A DNA stretch of 64,000 nucleotides from an uncultured Nitrospirales bacterium (GTDB lineage Bacteria > Nitrospirota > Nitrospiria > Nitrospirales > UBA8639). This document shows positions 45,640 through 55,071 of this stretch, piece after piece; position 1 is the stretch's first letter; every line of letters begins with the position of its first letter. The DNA is taken from assembly GCA_958295805.1 (NCBI GenBank), contig OY282373.1, positions 28,501 through 92,500 of the forward strand, given 5' to 3'. The translations under genes were made by a program, and so were the position numbers. The notes beneath the pieces were generated by a model that worked only from the letters and a program-made list of their open reading frames with translations, made no database searches and was not told the DNA's origin.

Positions 45640-45918
45640 CCGGCGGCGTGGGACAGAGGTTGAGGGCGGGCATTGCTTCCTCTCGCCCCAGGTGAGGATC
45701 GGGACGCGAAGATGCGCCGGAGAACGGCGAGTGTGGCTGCCATCGTTGCCCATGATCCATTGCAGCATGGAGAACCGGGCTTCCAACCGGGAGAGTTCAG
45801 TATCAATGCTGATGAGTCGGTTCTCGAACCCGGCAATTTCTTCGGCCGCCTCACGCGCCTTGTCATCAGGTGCTGCGGCCGCTTTAAGAGTTTCATAGGT
45901 GTTGGAGAGCATCGCCAT
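45640..45918 (-). pseudogene. Frameshifted small coiled-coil protein (DUF1640/CCDC90-like)
   Basis: The first 57 codons (from ATG 45918) read as a helical coiled coil: TYETLKAAAAPDDKAREAAEE, then SIDTELSRLEARFSMLQWIMG. Proteins of this type end with a membrane helix. That continuation (ATMAATLAVLRRIF) is present, but in another frame, so a frameshift near 45745 breaks the gene. The assignment is tentative. Confidence 0.4.
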
Positions 45919-46057
45919 GCGGACATGGATGCTCGGCGTGAATCATCCATGCAAGATTGAGCAGGCTCCAGGTTTCTCGGCGTCACCACCCTCGTCTATG
46001 ATTTGATCCTTGTCACGGCAGATGCCCTATTACTTCAGTGAGCGGCATTTGCTATCC

Positions 46058-46085
46058 TTGTTCATCCGATAATCGATTCTATATT
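46058..46085 (+). promoter_or_regulatory. Putative sigma-70 promoter of xthA
   Basis: TTGTTC (46058-46063), 16 nt, TATATT (46080-46085), about 25 nt before the xthA start codon. It is followed by an AAAAAGGGAT ribosome-binding stretch. Confidence 0.4.
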
Positions 46086-46110
46086 CCAACAAAAAAGGGA
46101 TGTTTTTGCG

Positions 46111-46896
46111 ATGAAGATCGTGACGTGGAACGTGAATTCTATTAAATCCCGGCTGCCGCACGTGACGGCTTATCTCAAAGCGGTGAGTCCCGACGTCCTG
46201 TTGCTCCAGGAACTCAAATGTCTGGAAGAGGCGTTCCCGCTGAACGGGCTGGACGAGGTCGGGTATCACGTCGCCCTCGTCGGACAGAAAGCGTACAACG
46301 GGGTCGGGATTCTGTCGAAACGGCCCGTTGACGTGGAATACCGAATCCTGCCCGGCGATGCCGGTGACCCGCAGGCTCGCTACGTCGAGGCCGTGATTCA
46401 GAACGCCCGGGGCATTGTCCGGGTCGCCTCGATTTATTTACCCAACGGCAATCCGATTGAGACGGAAAAGTTTGCGTACAAGCTGGCTTGGATGGATCGC
46501 CTGATTGCCCACGTCCGCACTCTGCTCACCTATGAAGACCCGTTGGTGCTGGGTGGCGACTATAACGTCTGTCCCACGGATGACGACGTGTACGATCCTG
46601 AAGGCTTTGCCGGCGATGCCCTGTGTCATCCGGAAACCCGTGCGCGTTTTCGCACCTTGTGTTACCTGGGACTGACGGATGCGCTTCGTGCCTTCCATCC
46701 GCAATCAGGGCTCTACACGTTCTGGGATTATCAAGCCGGGTGCTGGAATAAAGACCAGGGCTTGCGCCTTGACCACTTGCTCCTTTCGCCGCAGGCGGCC
46801 GATCGCCTCACGGCCTCCGGGGTCGATAAAGGACCCCGCGGGCAAGAGAAACCTTCCGATCATACACCCGTCTGGTGTGAACTGGCTGATGACTAA
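46111..46896 (+). CDS. xthA: Exodeoxyribonuclease III
   Basis: A 261-residue AP endonuclease/3'-5' exonuclease of the EEP fold, for base-excision repair. Start MKIVTWNVNSIKSRL is standard, with N7; metal-binding E34 lies in LLLQELK (most homologues have QETK). IYLPNGNP, GGDYNVCPTDDDVYDP and the C-terminal SDHTPVWCEL with the catalytic His are all present. The next gene starts 3 nt after the stop, so the two may be co-transcribed. Confidence 0.95.
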   Translation: MKIVTWNVNSIKSRLPHVTAYLKAVSPDVLLLQELKCLEEAFPLNGLDEVGYHVALVGQKAYNGVGILSKRPVDVEYRILPGDAGDPQARYVEAVIQNARGIVRVASIYLPNGNPIETEKFAYKLAWMDRLIAHVRTLLTYEDPLVLGGDYNVCPTDDDVYDPEGFAGDALCHPETRARFRTLCYLGLTDALRAFHPQSGLYTFWDYQAGCWNKDQGLRLDHLLLSPQAADRLTASGVDKGPRGQEKPSDHTPVWCELADD

Positions 46897-46899
46897 GAC

Positions 46900-49119
46900 G
46901 TGGTGAAGAAGGTGGCCCACAACAAGAAGGACGCGGGACGGAACCGCAGCACGGAGCCACCTTCAACGCAGAATGATTTGGAGGCGTGCGCTCCCCCATC
47001 AACTCCGGCGGCGACGGCGGCAAGTTTCGCGGTGAGGCACCGGCACGCGCTAGGCATCCTGTCGCTGACCCTGTTGGTGGCCGTCAGCTATCTGCCGGCG
47101 ATGCTGTGGGGGGGCTTCGTCTGGGACGACGTTGACCACATTCCGGGGGAGCCGGCTATCCGGGACTGGTCGGGTCTCTGGCGCATCTGGTTCGTGCCGA
47201 GTGAGGTCCAAGAGCCGCACTATCGGCCCATGACCTATACCAGCTTCTGGCTGGAGCACAAGCTGTGGGGGTTCACCGCGGCCGGGTACCACGTGGTCAA
47301 CGTGCTGTTGCACTTGACGAACACGGTGCTGCTGTGGCGGCTGCTGCTGCGGCTGACGGTACCGGGTGCCTGGGTCATCGCCGCGGTCTTCGCCGTCCAT
47401 CCCTTGCACGTCGAATCCGTCGCCTGGGCGATTGAGCGCAAAGACGTGCTCTCCGGCCTGTTTTATCTGACCTGCACCCTGACTTGGTCTCGTTTTCTGG
47501 AAGAGCCGCGCTGGTGGCGTTACGGCCTGGCCCTGGTGCTGTTGGCGGCAGGGACGTTAGCCAAAAACATGGTGGTCACACTGCCCGCCGCGCTGTTGAT
47601 TCTCCACTGGTGGCGGGACGGCCGGGTGACCGCACGTGATCTGCTGCGACTGGCGCCATTGTTTGTCGTGGCGCTGGGCCTGGTCGCGATTGACCTGTGG
47701 ATGGTCACCACGGCCACGCCTGCGTCGTTCGGCTATTCCATCATTGAGCGGGTCCTCATCGCGTCGCGCGCCTTCTGGTTCTACGTGGGTAAGTTGTTGT
47801 ATCCGGCGGATCTTGCCGTCATCTATCCCCATTGGGACGTTCGGGTCTGGGACCTGCCGGGGTGGGCAGGCCTGGTGGCCGCGGTGGCGTTGGTCGGGCT
47901 GCTTTGGTTCTTCCGGCATCGGATTGGTCGGGGGCCTCTGGCCGGCACGTTGTTCTTCGCCGTGACGCTGTCGCCGACGCTCGGCTTCGTGGACCACACC
48001 TATATGCTGTTCTCCTTCGTGGCGGACCGGTATCAATACCTGGCCGGCATCGGGTTGACGGCGGTCGTCATCGGCGCCGCGGCCTACGTGACCGGCCGGT
48101 TGCCGGACGTGTGGCGCAAAGCCGCACTGGGTCTCACCATGGTCGCCCTGCTGGTCTTGGGGACGCTGACGTGGCGACAGGCGGGGATTTACAGCGATGA
48201 AGTCACGTTCTTCCGTCACGTCATTGCTCATAATCCGCAGGCGGCAGGGGCTCACCTCAATCTTGCCAAGGCGCTGATTGCACTGGACCGTTCGGAGGAT
48301 GCGGTTGCCGCGGCCCGCGTCGCCGTGGAGCAACGGCCGGATTCTCATGATGCCCACATTAACCTGGGCGTGGCACTCAGCCATTTGGAACGGTTCGACG
48401 AGGCGGAAACACACTTCCGTCGAGCCGTGGAGATCGCTCCGCACGAGAGCGGCCCCGTGGCCAATCTGGGCGTCCTGCTCCAGCGACGGAATCGGCCGGA
48501 CGAAGCGGAAACGTACTTGCGCCGCGCTCTGGTCATTGCCCCGCGGGACCTGAGCGTCCTCGGCAACTTGGCCAAGTTGCTTGACATGCGTCAGCAACCC
48601 GAAGAGGCACTCGACTTGTATGATCGTCTGCTTGAGCGTGGAGCCGTTGATCCTTTGGTCTACGCCGCCAGGGGCAATATCCTGTACCGGTTGCAACGAT
48701 ACGATGAGGCCATAGCTTCGTCCCGGCAGGCGCTTTCCCTTGACCCGGACCCGCCGACGGCGTTCTCTCTGCACATCTTGATGGGCCAAGCTTCGTGGGC
48801 CATGACTCATTCCGCTGATGCTGCCGCGCAACACTATGAGCGTGCTCTGCTGATCGAGCCGAACCACCCCACCGTTCTGGCTGATCTGGCCTCGTTACGG
48901 ATTGCGCAAGAGCGGTACGAACAAGCCTTGGTCCTTTTTCAGACTGCCGTCAGGGTACAGCCCGGCGTTGCGAAGTTTTACTCCGGCATGGGGTTCGCGC
49001 TGTACCAACTGGGCCGGAGGGATGAGGCGATCCAGAGCCTTGAACGGGCCCTCTCCCTGGATCCAACGATGGACGAGGCGACAACGTATCTGGAACTGGC
49101 CCGGCAAAGCCGGGAGTGA
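46900..49119 (+). CDS. TMTC-like membrane protein with C-terminal TPR repeats (copy 1)
   Basis: A 739-residue protein. After a hydrophilic N-terminus, about 10 membrane helices (residues about 50-440) contain FVWDDVDHI near the first lumenal loop, YRPMTYTSFWLEHKLWG, FAVHPLHVESVAWAIERKDVLSGLFY and SPTLGFVDHTYMLFSFVADRYQYL. These match the glycosyltransferase-39-like TMTC group (proposed O-mannosyl/glycosyltransferases using lipid-linked sugar). The WDD is a likely catalytic motif. Residues about 445-735 hold seven or so TPRs in the periplasm. Start is GTG, 3 nt after xthA. A tandem paralogue follows. Confidence 0.82.
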   Translation: MVKKVAHNKKDAGRNRSTEPPSTQNDLEACAPPSTPAATAASFAVRHRHALGILSLTLLVAVSYLPAMLWGGFVWDDVDHIPGEPAIRDWSGLWRIWFVPSEVQEPHYRPMTYTSFWLEHKLWGFTAAGYHVVNVLLHLTNTVLLWRLLLRLTVPGAWVIAAVFAVHPLHVESVAWAIERKDVLSGLFYLTCTLTWSRFLEEPRWWRYGLALVLLAAGTLAKNMVVTLPAALLILHWWRDGRVTARDLLRLAPLFVVALGLVAIDLWMVTTATPASFGYSIIERVLIASRAFWFYVGKLLYPADLAVIYPHWDVRVWDLPGWAGLVAAVALVGLLWFFRHRIGRGPLAGTLFFAVTLSPTLGFVDHTYMLFSFVADRYQYLAGIGLTAVVIGAAAYVTGRLPDVWRKAALGLTMVALLVLGTLTWRQAGIYSDEVTFFRHVIAHNPQAAGAHLNLAKALIALDRSEDAVAAARVAVEQRPDSHDAHINLGVALSHLERFDEAETHFRRAVEIAPHESGPVANLGVLLQRRNRPDEAETYLRRALVIAPRDLSVLGNLAKLLDMRQQPEEALDLYDRLLERGAVDPLVYAARGNILYRLQRYDEAIASSRQALSLDPDPPTAFSLHILMGQASWAMTHSADAAAQHYERALLIEPNHPTVLADLASLRIAQERYEQALVLFQTAVRVQPGVAKFYSGMGFALYQLGRRDEAIQSLERALSLDPTMDEATTYLELARQSRE

Positions 49120-49162
49120 AGCACCGCGGGCACTATCCTTTCTTTACGGAAACGTGGCGAAG

Positions 49163-51373
49163 ATGAAAAAGACAACCGGTCCCAGTCACGTCGCAAGGAA
49201 AAAACACTTCGAGGAACAATGTACCGGTTCGGGCAATACCACCTCTTCATCTATCCTCGAATCGATCGCGTCAGGACGAACGTTATCACGACGTGGTCTG
49301 CTGGACATTCTGGTACTTGGCATGCTGGTCGTCGGCAGCTACTTTCCGGTCGTGCTGTGGGGTGGCTTCGTCTGGGACGACGTGAGCTTTATCGTAGAGG
49401 AGCCGGCCATCCGCGATCGGTCGGGCCTCTGGCGGATCTGGTTCGTGCCGAGCGAGATCAAGGAGCCGCACTACCGGCCAATTACCTATACCAGCTTCTG
49501 GCTGGAGCACAAGCTGTGGGGTTTCACCGCGGCTGGGTACCACGTGGTCAACGTGCTGCTGCACTTGGCCAACACCCTGCTGCTCCGGCAGATTTTGCTG
49601 CGGTTGGCCGTGCCCGGCGCCTGGATCATCGCCGCAGTGTTCGCCGTCCATCCCCTGCACGTTGAATCCGTCGCCTGGGTGATTGAGCGCAAAGACCTGC
49701 TGGCCGGCCTGTTTTACCTGGCCTGCGTCTGGACCTGGTTGCGCTTCCTGGAAAACCCCGAGGCGCGGCGCTACGGCTTGGCGGTGGCGCTGCTGGCCGC
49801 GGCGGGGTTGGCCAAGACTGTGGCCGTCACCCTGCCTGCCGCCTTGTTGATTCTGCACTGGTGGCAGCATGGTCGCGTCACCGTGCGGGACCTGGCTCTC
49901 TTGTCCCCATTCTTTGTCGTGGCCCTGTGTATCGCCGCCATTGATCTGAGGGTCTTCACCGCCGAGTCCCTCTCTTTGCCTTATTCCATGCCTGAGCGCG
50001 CGCTCATGGCGTCGCGTGCCCTCTGGTTCTACGTGGGCAAGCTGCTGTGGCCTGCCGAGCTGGCCGTCATCTATCCCATCTGGGACGTTCATCTTGGTGA
50101 CGCGCAGGCGTGGGCCGGCATGGTTGCCGGGGCTGTCCTGGTCGGCGGGCTCTGGTTTTTTCGGCATCGAATCGGCCGGGGACTGCTGGCAGGCACGTTG
50201 TTTTTCGCCGTGGCACTGTCCCCGACGCTCGGCTTCGTGGATCACAACTACATGGCGTATTCCTTCGTGGCGGAGCGGTATCAATACTTGGCCAGCATCG
50301 GGTTCATGGCGGTTGTCCTAGGCACTGCCGCATACGCGGTCGACCGGTTGCCGGACGTGTGGCGCAAGGCCACACTGGGTATCGCCATTGTTGCCCTGCT
50401 GCTCTTGGGGACGCTGACGTGGCGGCAGTCGAGTATCTACAGCGATGAAGTGACGTTCTTCAGCCACGTCATCTCTCATAATCCGCAAGCCCAGGCAGCG
50501 CATCTCAATCTCGCTAAGGCGTTGTTCAATCAGGAACGTTGGGAAGAAGCGGCTGCCGCCGCCCGCGTCGCGGTGGCGCACAGGCCGGATTCTCACAAGG
50601 CGCATCTCAATCTGGGCGCAGCGCTCAGCAAACTGGAACGGTTCGACGAGGCAGAGCAGCACTTTCGTCAGGCCGTTGCGATCGCTCCGAATGAGAGCCA
50701 GCCCATTGTCTCTCTGGGTGTTCTGCTTTCCTCCAGGGGTGAGCCGGATGAGGCGGAACAGACCCTGCGCCGGGCTCTGGAAGTCGATCCCAGTGACCTC
50801 AGCGTCGTTCGCACTCTGGCCACGTTGCTCAATAAGTGGGGGCGTTACGAAGAAGTGCTTGACTTGTGCAACCGCATGATTGAACGCGGCACCGCCGACG
50901 CTTCGATTTATGCTGCCCGGGGTACCAGCCTGTACCGGTTGCAACGATACGATGAGGCCATGGCTTCGTCCCGGCAGGCGCTTTCCCTTGACCCGGACCC
51001 GCCGACGGCGTTCTCTCTGCACATTTTGATGGGCCAAGCTTCGTGGGCCATGACTCATTCCGCTGATGCTACCGCGGAACACTATGAGCGTGCTCTGCTG
51101 ATCGAGCCGAACCACCCCACCGTTCTGGCTGATCTGGCCTCGTTACGGATTGCGCAAGAGCGGTACGAACAAGCCTTGGAGCTCTTTCAGACTGCCGTCA
51201 GGGTACAGCCCGACGTTGCGAAGTTTTACTCCGGCATGGGGTTCGCGCTGTACCGACTGGGCCGAAGGGATGAGGCGATCCAAAGCCTTGAACGGGCCCT
51301 CTCCCTGGATCCAACGATGGACGAAGCGAGAACGTATCTGGAACTGGCGCGGTCCGTGGCCGGTGGCCCGTGA
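49163..51373 (+). CDS. TMTC-like membrane protein with C-terminal TPR repeats (copy 2)
   Basis: A 736-residue paralogue of the gene upstream. The ATG at 49163 is chosen; the open frame starts earlier but overlaps the first gene. Same layout: helices with FVWDDVSFI, YRPITYTSFWLEHKLWG, FAVHPLHVESVAWVIERKDLLAGLFY, then TPRs. The membrane half and the first TPRs differ clearly from copy 1, but the last 140 codons (50929-51349) are nearly identical to 48681-49101, with about a dozen differences by eye. A dispersed repeat (51366-51445) follows the stop. Confidence 0.82.
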   Translation: MKKTTGPSHVARKKHFEEQCTGSGNTTSSSILESIASGRTLSRRGLLDILVLGMLVVGSYFPVVLWGGFVWDDVSFIVEEPAIRDRSGLWRIWFVPSEIKEPHYRPITYTSFWLEHKLWGFTAAGYHVVNVLLHLANTLLLRQILLRLAVPGAWIIAAVFAVHPLHVESVAWVIERKDLLAGLFYLACVWTWLRFLENPEARRYGLAVALLAAAGLAKTVAVTLPAALLILHWWQHGRVTVRDLALLSPFFVVALCIAAIDLRVFTAESLSLPYSMPERALMASRALWFYVGKLLWPAELAVIYPIWDVHLGDAQAWAGMVAGAVLVGGLWFFRHRIGRGLLAGTLFFAVALSPTLGFVDHNYMAYSFVAERYQYLASIGFMAVVLGTAAYAVDRLPDVWRKATLGIAIVALLLLGTLTWRQSSIYSDEVTFFSHVISHNPQAQAAHLNLAKALFNQERWEEAAAAARVAVAHRPDSHKAHLNLGAALSKLERFDEAEQHFRQAVAIAPNESQPIVSLGVLLSSRGEPDEAEQTLRRALEVDPSDLSVVRTLATLLNKWGRYEEVLDLCNRMIERGTADASIYAARGTSLYRLQRYDEAMASSRQALSLDPDPPTAFSLHILMGQASWAMTHSADATAEHYERALLIEPNHPTVLADLASLRIAQERYEQALELFQTAVRVQPDVAKFYSGMGFALYRLGRRDEAIQSLERALSLDPTMDEARTYLELARSVAGGP

Positions 51374-51445
51374 CCAGTGGTCAGTGGCCGGTGGCCGTGG
51401 CTTATTGCTTGTCGCTATCACTGGTCACGAGTCACGGGCCACTGA
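51366..51445. repeat. Dispersed GACCAGTGGTCAGTGGCC repeat
   Basis: Alternating GTGACCAGTGG / CCGGTGGCC / GGTCACGAGTCACGGGCCACTG units. Related pieces lie at 1914-1946 and 8675-8727. It lies between two convergent genes and supplies the stop codon of the membrane protein on the minus strand (51432). Confidence 0.7.
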
Positions 51446-53417
51446 ACTCCCCGCGCCAGATGCGTTTGCCAGGGTTCCTACTGTCAAGTTGGCCGGTGAC
51501 AACTCGTTTGATCTCGTATTCCGGTAGCCTTCGTATCATGGCGCATCTTTCTCCCATCCAAAGCATATAAATTCTGACGTCGGCATAGACAAAACTGTCG
51601 AAACCGCGTTGCTTGCGATGGTCGGGCAGGTCACTGGCGTGCAGCGGCCATACGTTCAGAAAGAACAACGGATCCACGTCCTTTTGCGTGCAGGACGCTT
51701 TCGTGTAGATCAATAATTTCCGATTGCGGTACACGTCAAAGTCTGAGCGGATGACGGGGTTCCATTGACCCTCGACGCTCCCGACGTCTTCATTCTCTCT
51801 CAACGTGCCGCGGAGGGCGCTTGGGACGTCGTCCGCTACGTACTGGGTCCAGGCCGGTCTCGGCGTGGTCGTTGAGATGGAGAACAGGATGTGCTGGTAT
51901 CGAAACATCCCGAAACTTTCATAGGCCCGGACCAGTTCGTGCAGCGGCGTGACGGCGCCGACGACCAGCAGCGTCACCATCAGGCAGACAAGGATGACGT
52001 GGGTTCGGTTCTGCCGCGCTCCGGTTTCGCTCGTTTGTTCGGGTCTTTTTTTCACGGGGTTCTTCGCGGCGGGCCTTTTCCCATGAGTCACTCTGTTCGG
52101 TGCAGTTCTCCATCTCAGGAATCTCGGACGGCTTGGCAGATTATTCGAGACGGCCTCGGCGCAATACCAGCAGAGGATCATCAGCGCGGGCAGGGACGCT
52201 CGCATCCCCAGGTCATTGAAGTACCCATACGTATGCAACGGCAGAATCAGCAGCGTCGCGACACTGGCCAAGAAGAAAGGTTCCCGACGCACCTGCGGTC
52301 GTAACAGCCAGAGGAGAAGCACCAGCACCAGGAATTCCGTCAGATAAAATACCGGCAACCACTCAACCAGGTCCGCCCAGTCGGCCTTGTGCCACAACCA
52401 CCCCTTTGGAATCTCCGACGAATCGCTTGTCAGATAGGCAACCAGGAGTCCGGCCAGTGGCCCGGCCAGGAGCAGATTCTGCCAGAGCAGGAACGGTCGG
52501 ATGCCGTTGTCACGTAACAATACGGCCACCAGCGGCAACAGGCCGACGGCCACGAAAGGCGACCAGAACAGGCTGGCGGCCAGAAATTGCGGCTGCCGGC
52601 GGAGTTGAATGAGCAACATGGTATACAGCCCGCCCGCGATGAAGTGCTACGGTACCCACATCAGCGCCGTCGTATTGGATGAGTATTGGGCCGTGTACAT
52701 CAGGGAATCATCGCTTTCGATGTGTGAACCGCTGAACAGTGGAACCACGTCTCCGAACAACAGCACGATGCGCAGGAAATCCATGCCGCTGAAGCTCATC
52801 AGGATCACCGCGGCGACGAGGGCTGCCCGGGATTCACTGAAGCGCCGCGTGAACAGAAGCATGAACAGGGCGACCCCACACCAGGTCCAGAGCGGCACGG
52901 CCCAATTCAACGCCGCGAGGCCGAACCAGTGACCGATCAGCCCCGGCGTCAGGTAGTAGCCGAGGTAGTAGCGCAGGAGGGAATCCGGGCGAGTGCGCGC
53001 TTCGGCGGACAGGAACGCGGCGAGCGGATCCGGCAGATGGACGGGCCAGGCGTATTGCGCCAGATCGGTCAAGATCGCCCTGTGTTTGATCCAGTCACCG
53101 TTGCTGAAATCGAACACGCCACCGGCCGCCGTCGTCATCACCCAGCCCAGGGCCAGCAGCAGCAACGCGAACGTCACCGGCCGCGGCGATACCCGCCAGG
53201 AGCCGCGCATCGCCTTCCAAAGACCGGCCACCAGCAGCGCAGTGGCCAGAATGCCCACCCACCAGCGAAACCATCCCACCAGCCAGAGGACCACGGGCAG
53301 CATCAGGTACACGATGGTAAGCCGGTGCAGGACGGGAATATCCGTTGTGGAGGACCGCTGCGTCATCAGGGAATTGCTCGAAGTATGGTCACGACCTTCC
53401 GGCTTCCTCAATTTCAC
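51432..53417 (-). pseudogene. Large polytopic membrane protein split by an in-frame TAG
   Basis: Two ORFs, 52647-53417 (256 residues) and 51432-52619 (395 residues), are in the same frame and separated by a TAG at 52647-52649 and nine sense codons (HFIAGGLYT). Joined they give about 661 residues: around 12 helices, a hydrophilic loop (DFSNGDWIKHRAILTDLAQYAWPVHLPD), and a C-terminal soluble part. The layout resembles uncharacterised polytopic sugar-transferase-like proteins; I cannot name the family. A CAG-to-TAG change would explain it (WVP-Q-HFIAGG). No other lesion is visible. It lies next to the TMTC-like genes, possibly in the same glycan pathway. Confidence 0.7.
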
Positions 53418-53473
53418 GTGGAGAATTTCAGGAAATCCGACGCCGCGGTGTGAATGAATTCGAAGAAGGGAGA

Positions 53474-54103
53474 TTACACGTGAATGCCCAGGTCTGCTGA
53501 ACGGGCCACGGTTGCTCCAGCCGCCTGCATGGCTTGAACGGCCCGTTGAGCATCGCCGGGCTGGACGTCAAGGCCGCGCACCCCGTCTTGCAACACGACG
53601 ACGCGAAATCCCAAGCGACAGGCATCAAGCACCGTCCGTTTGACGCAATAGTCCGTCGCGAATCCGATCACGTACACCGTGTCCGCTTCCATATCTTCAA
53701 GACGATCTTCCAGGCTGGTGCCGTCGAATCCTGAATCGGCTTCTTTTTTCGGGTTGGTCGCGCACGAGACAATCAGCGTGCCCGGGGGTATCTTGAGGTC
53801 CGGATGCAGTTGCGAGCCCAAGGACCCCTGTACGCAATGCGGCGGCCATGGCCCGCCCTGTTCTTGAAAGGAACAGTGATTCGGCGGATGCCAATCCCGA
53901 GTTGCCACGACGCCGTATCCCCGCCCGGCAAAAAAGCGAATCCACGCGTTGGCCACGGGGATGACTTGATCCCCCTCAACCACCGGTACGGCCCCGTTCC
54001 GGCAAAAGTCATTTTGTAGATGAACCAACAGCAGAACGGATTTTTCTCCCGGCTTCGGGATCGCTCGGGTTCCCGCGTCACCTGAGGTCCTCGTCAATTT
54101 CAT
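53474..54103 (-). CDS. Nicotinamidase/isochorismatase-family hydrolase with altered catalytic residues
   Basis: A 209-residue cysteine-hydrolase-fold protein. LLVHLQNDFC, RDWHPPNHCSF, WPPHCVQGS, GFDG and GFATDYCVKRTVLDA match nicotinamidase (PncA), which turns nicotinamide into nicotinate. The metal ligands D70, H72, H76 and H89 and the nucleophile C153 are kept. The other two catalytic residues are not: H28 stands where Asp is expected (VDVQNDF) and C114 where Lys is expected (KGTNP becomes CATNP). Activity and substrate are thus open. The start (54103) touches the last base of the argB stop codon, so it is likely the last gene of the argB transcript. Confidence 0.82.
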   Translation of the reverse strand: MKLTRTSGDAGTRAIPKPGEKSVLLLVHLQNDFCRNGAVPVVEGDQVIPVANAWIRFFAGRGYGVVATRDWHPPNHCSFQEQGGPWPPHCVQGSLGSQLHPDLKIPPGTLIVSCATNPKKEADSGFDGTSLEDRLEDMEADTVYVIGFATDYCVKRTVLDACRLGFRVVVLQDGVRGLDVQPGDAQRAVQAMQAAGATVARSADLGIHV

Positions 54104-54996
54104 CAGGCAACGATCTCCGTGCCGATGCCTTTGTCCGTGAAAATCTCCAGTAACACGGCATGTTCAACCCGACCGTCAATGATGTGGGTTTTATGGACCC
54201 CGGCTTCAATCCCGGTGAGGCAGGCTCGCACTTTGGGCAACATGCCTTCACCGATCGTTCCCGTTTTCACCATGCGTTCAGCTTCTTTTCTGGATACGGT
54301 GGACACGTGACGATGATCGGCGTCACGAATGCCTTTGACATCGGTCAGCACCAACAGTTTTTCCGCTTTCAACGCCCCTGCCACGGCCCCGGCCACGAGG
54401 TCCGCATTGATATTGTGCGATTGCCCCTTGCGATCCACCCCGATGGGGGCAATGACTGGAATAAAATGGTCTTGCTGTAATTTGGTGAGAATGTGCGGAT
54501 CAACGCGATCCACTTCGCCCACAAATCCGTAATCTTCATCAACGCGCCTTTGGGCATCCTTGCTTAACCCTCGGGCCCAGGCCTTCGCGGAAAACGGTTT
54601 GCAGACAATAAACCGCCCGTCTTTTCCGGTGATCCCGACGGCTTTCCCTCCGTGGTGATTGAGGAGCGTCACGATTTCTTTATTGATCTTTCCCCCCAGC
54701 ACCATTTCGACGACGTCCATGGTCGCGCGATCGGTGACTCTGACGCCTCGCTTAAAGGTCGGCTTCATGCCTAACCGACCAAGCATTTGGTCAATTTGCG
54801 GTCCGCCTCCATGCACGATCACCGGATTCAATCCGACGTATTTCATCAAGACCACGTCTTCGGCAAAGCCGTCTTTCAGGGCCTCTTGCGTCATGGCACT
54901 GCCCCCGTACTTGATGACGATGGTTTTGCCCGCGAAGGTCCGAATGTAGGGCAACGCCTCAACGAGGACGTCGGCCTTTTGAATGAGTCGGTTCAC
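54103..54996 (-). CDS. argB: Acetylglutamate kinase
   Basis: A 297-residue amino-acid kinase catalysing the second step of arginine synthesis. ATP/NAG-binding motifs are clear: VIKYGGSAM near residue 29, VHGGGPQID near 62, LNHHGGKAVGITGKDG, NINADLVAGAVAGAL and VLTDVKGIRD. The N-terminal helix (MNRLIQKADVLVEALPYIRTF) present in arginine-inhibited, hexameric enzymes is visible, so feedback control by arginine is likely. It lies 75 nt after hslU on the same strand. Confidence 0.95.
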   Translation of the reverse strand: MNRLIQKADVLVEALPYIRTFAGKTIVIKYGGSAMTQEALKDGFAEDVVLMKYVGLNPVIVHGGGPQIDQMLGRLGMKPTFKRGVRVTDRATMDVVEMVLGGKINKEIVTLLNHHGGKAVGITGKDGRFIVCKPFSAKAWARGLSKDAQRRVDEDYGFVGEVDRVDPHILTKLQQDHFIPVIAPIGVDRKGQSHNINADLVAGAVAGALKAEKLLVLTDVKGIRDADHRHVSTVSRKEAERMVKTGTIGEGMLPKVRACLTGIEAGVHKTHIIDGRVEHAVLLEIFTDKGIGTEIVA

Positions 54997-55071
54997 GATG
55001 GTTCTGGGAGTTGGTCGCTCACGCGTCGTCTCGCCCGTTGGCGAGAGACGAACCGGAGGACCTCAGAGGGT

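Noticed and set aside
47557..48867. Minus-strand ORF of 436 codons opposite the first TMTC-like gene
   Set aside because: Antisense of a helix- and TPR-rich gene; its product has no recognisable domain and the plus strand is conserved in the paralogue.
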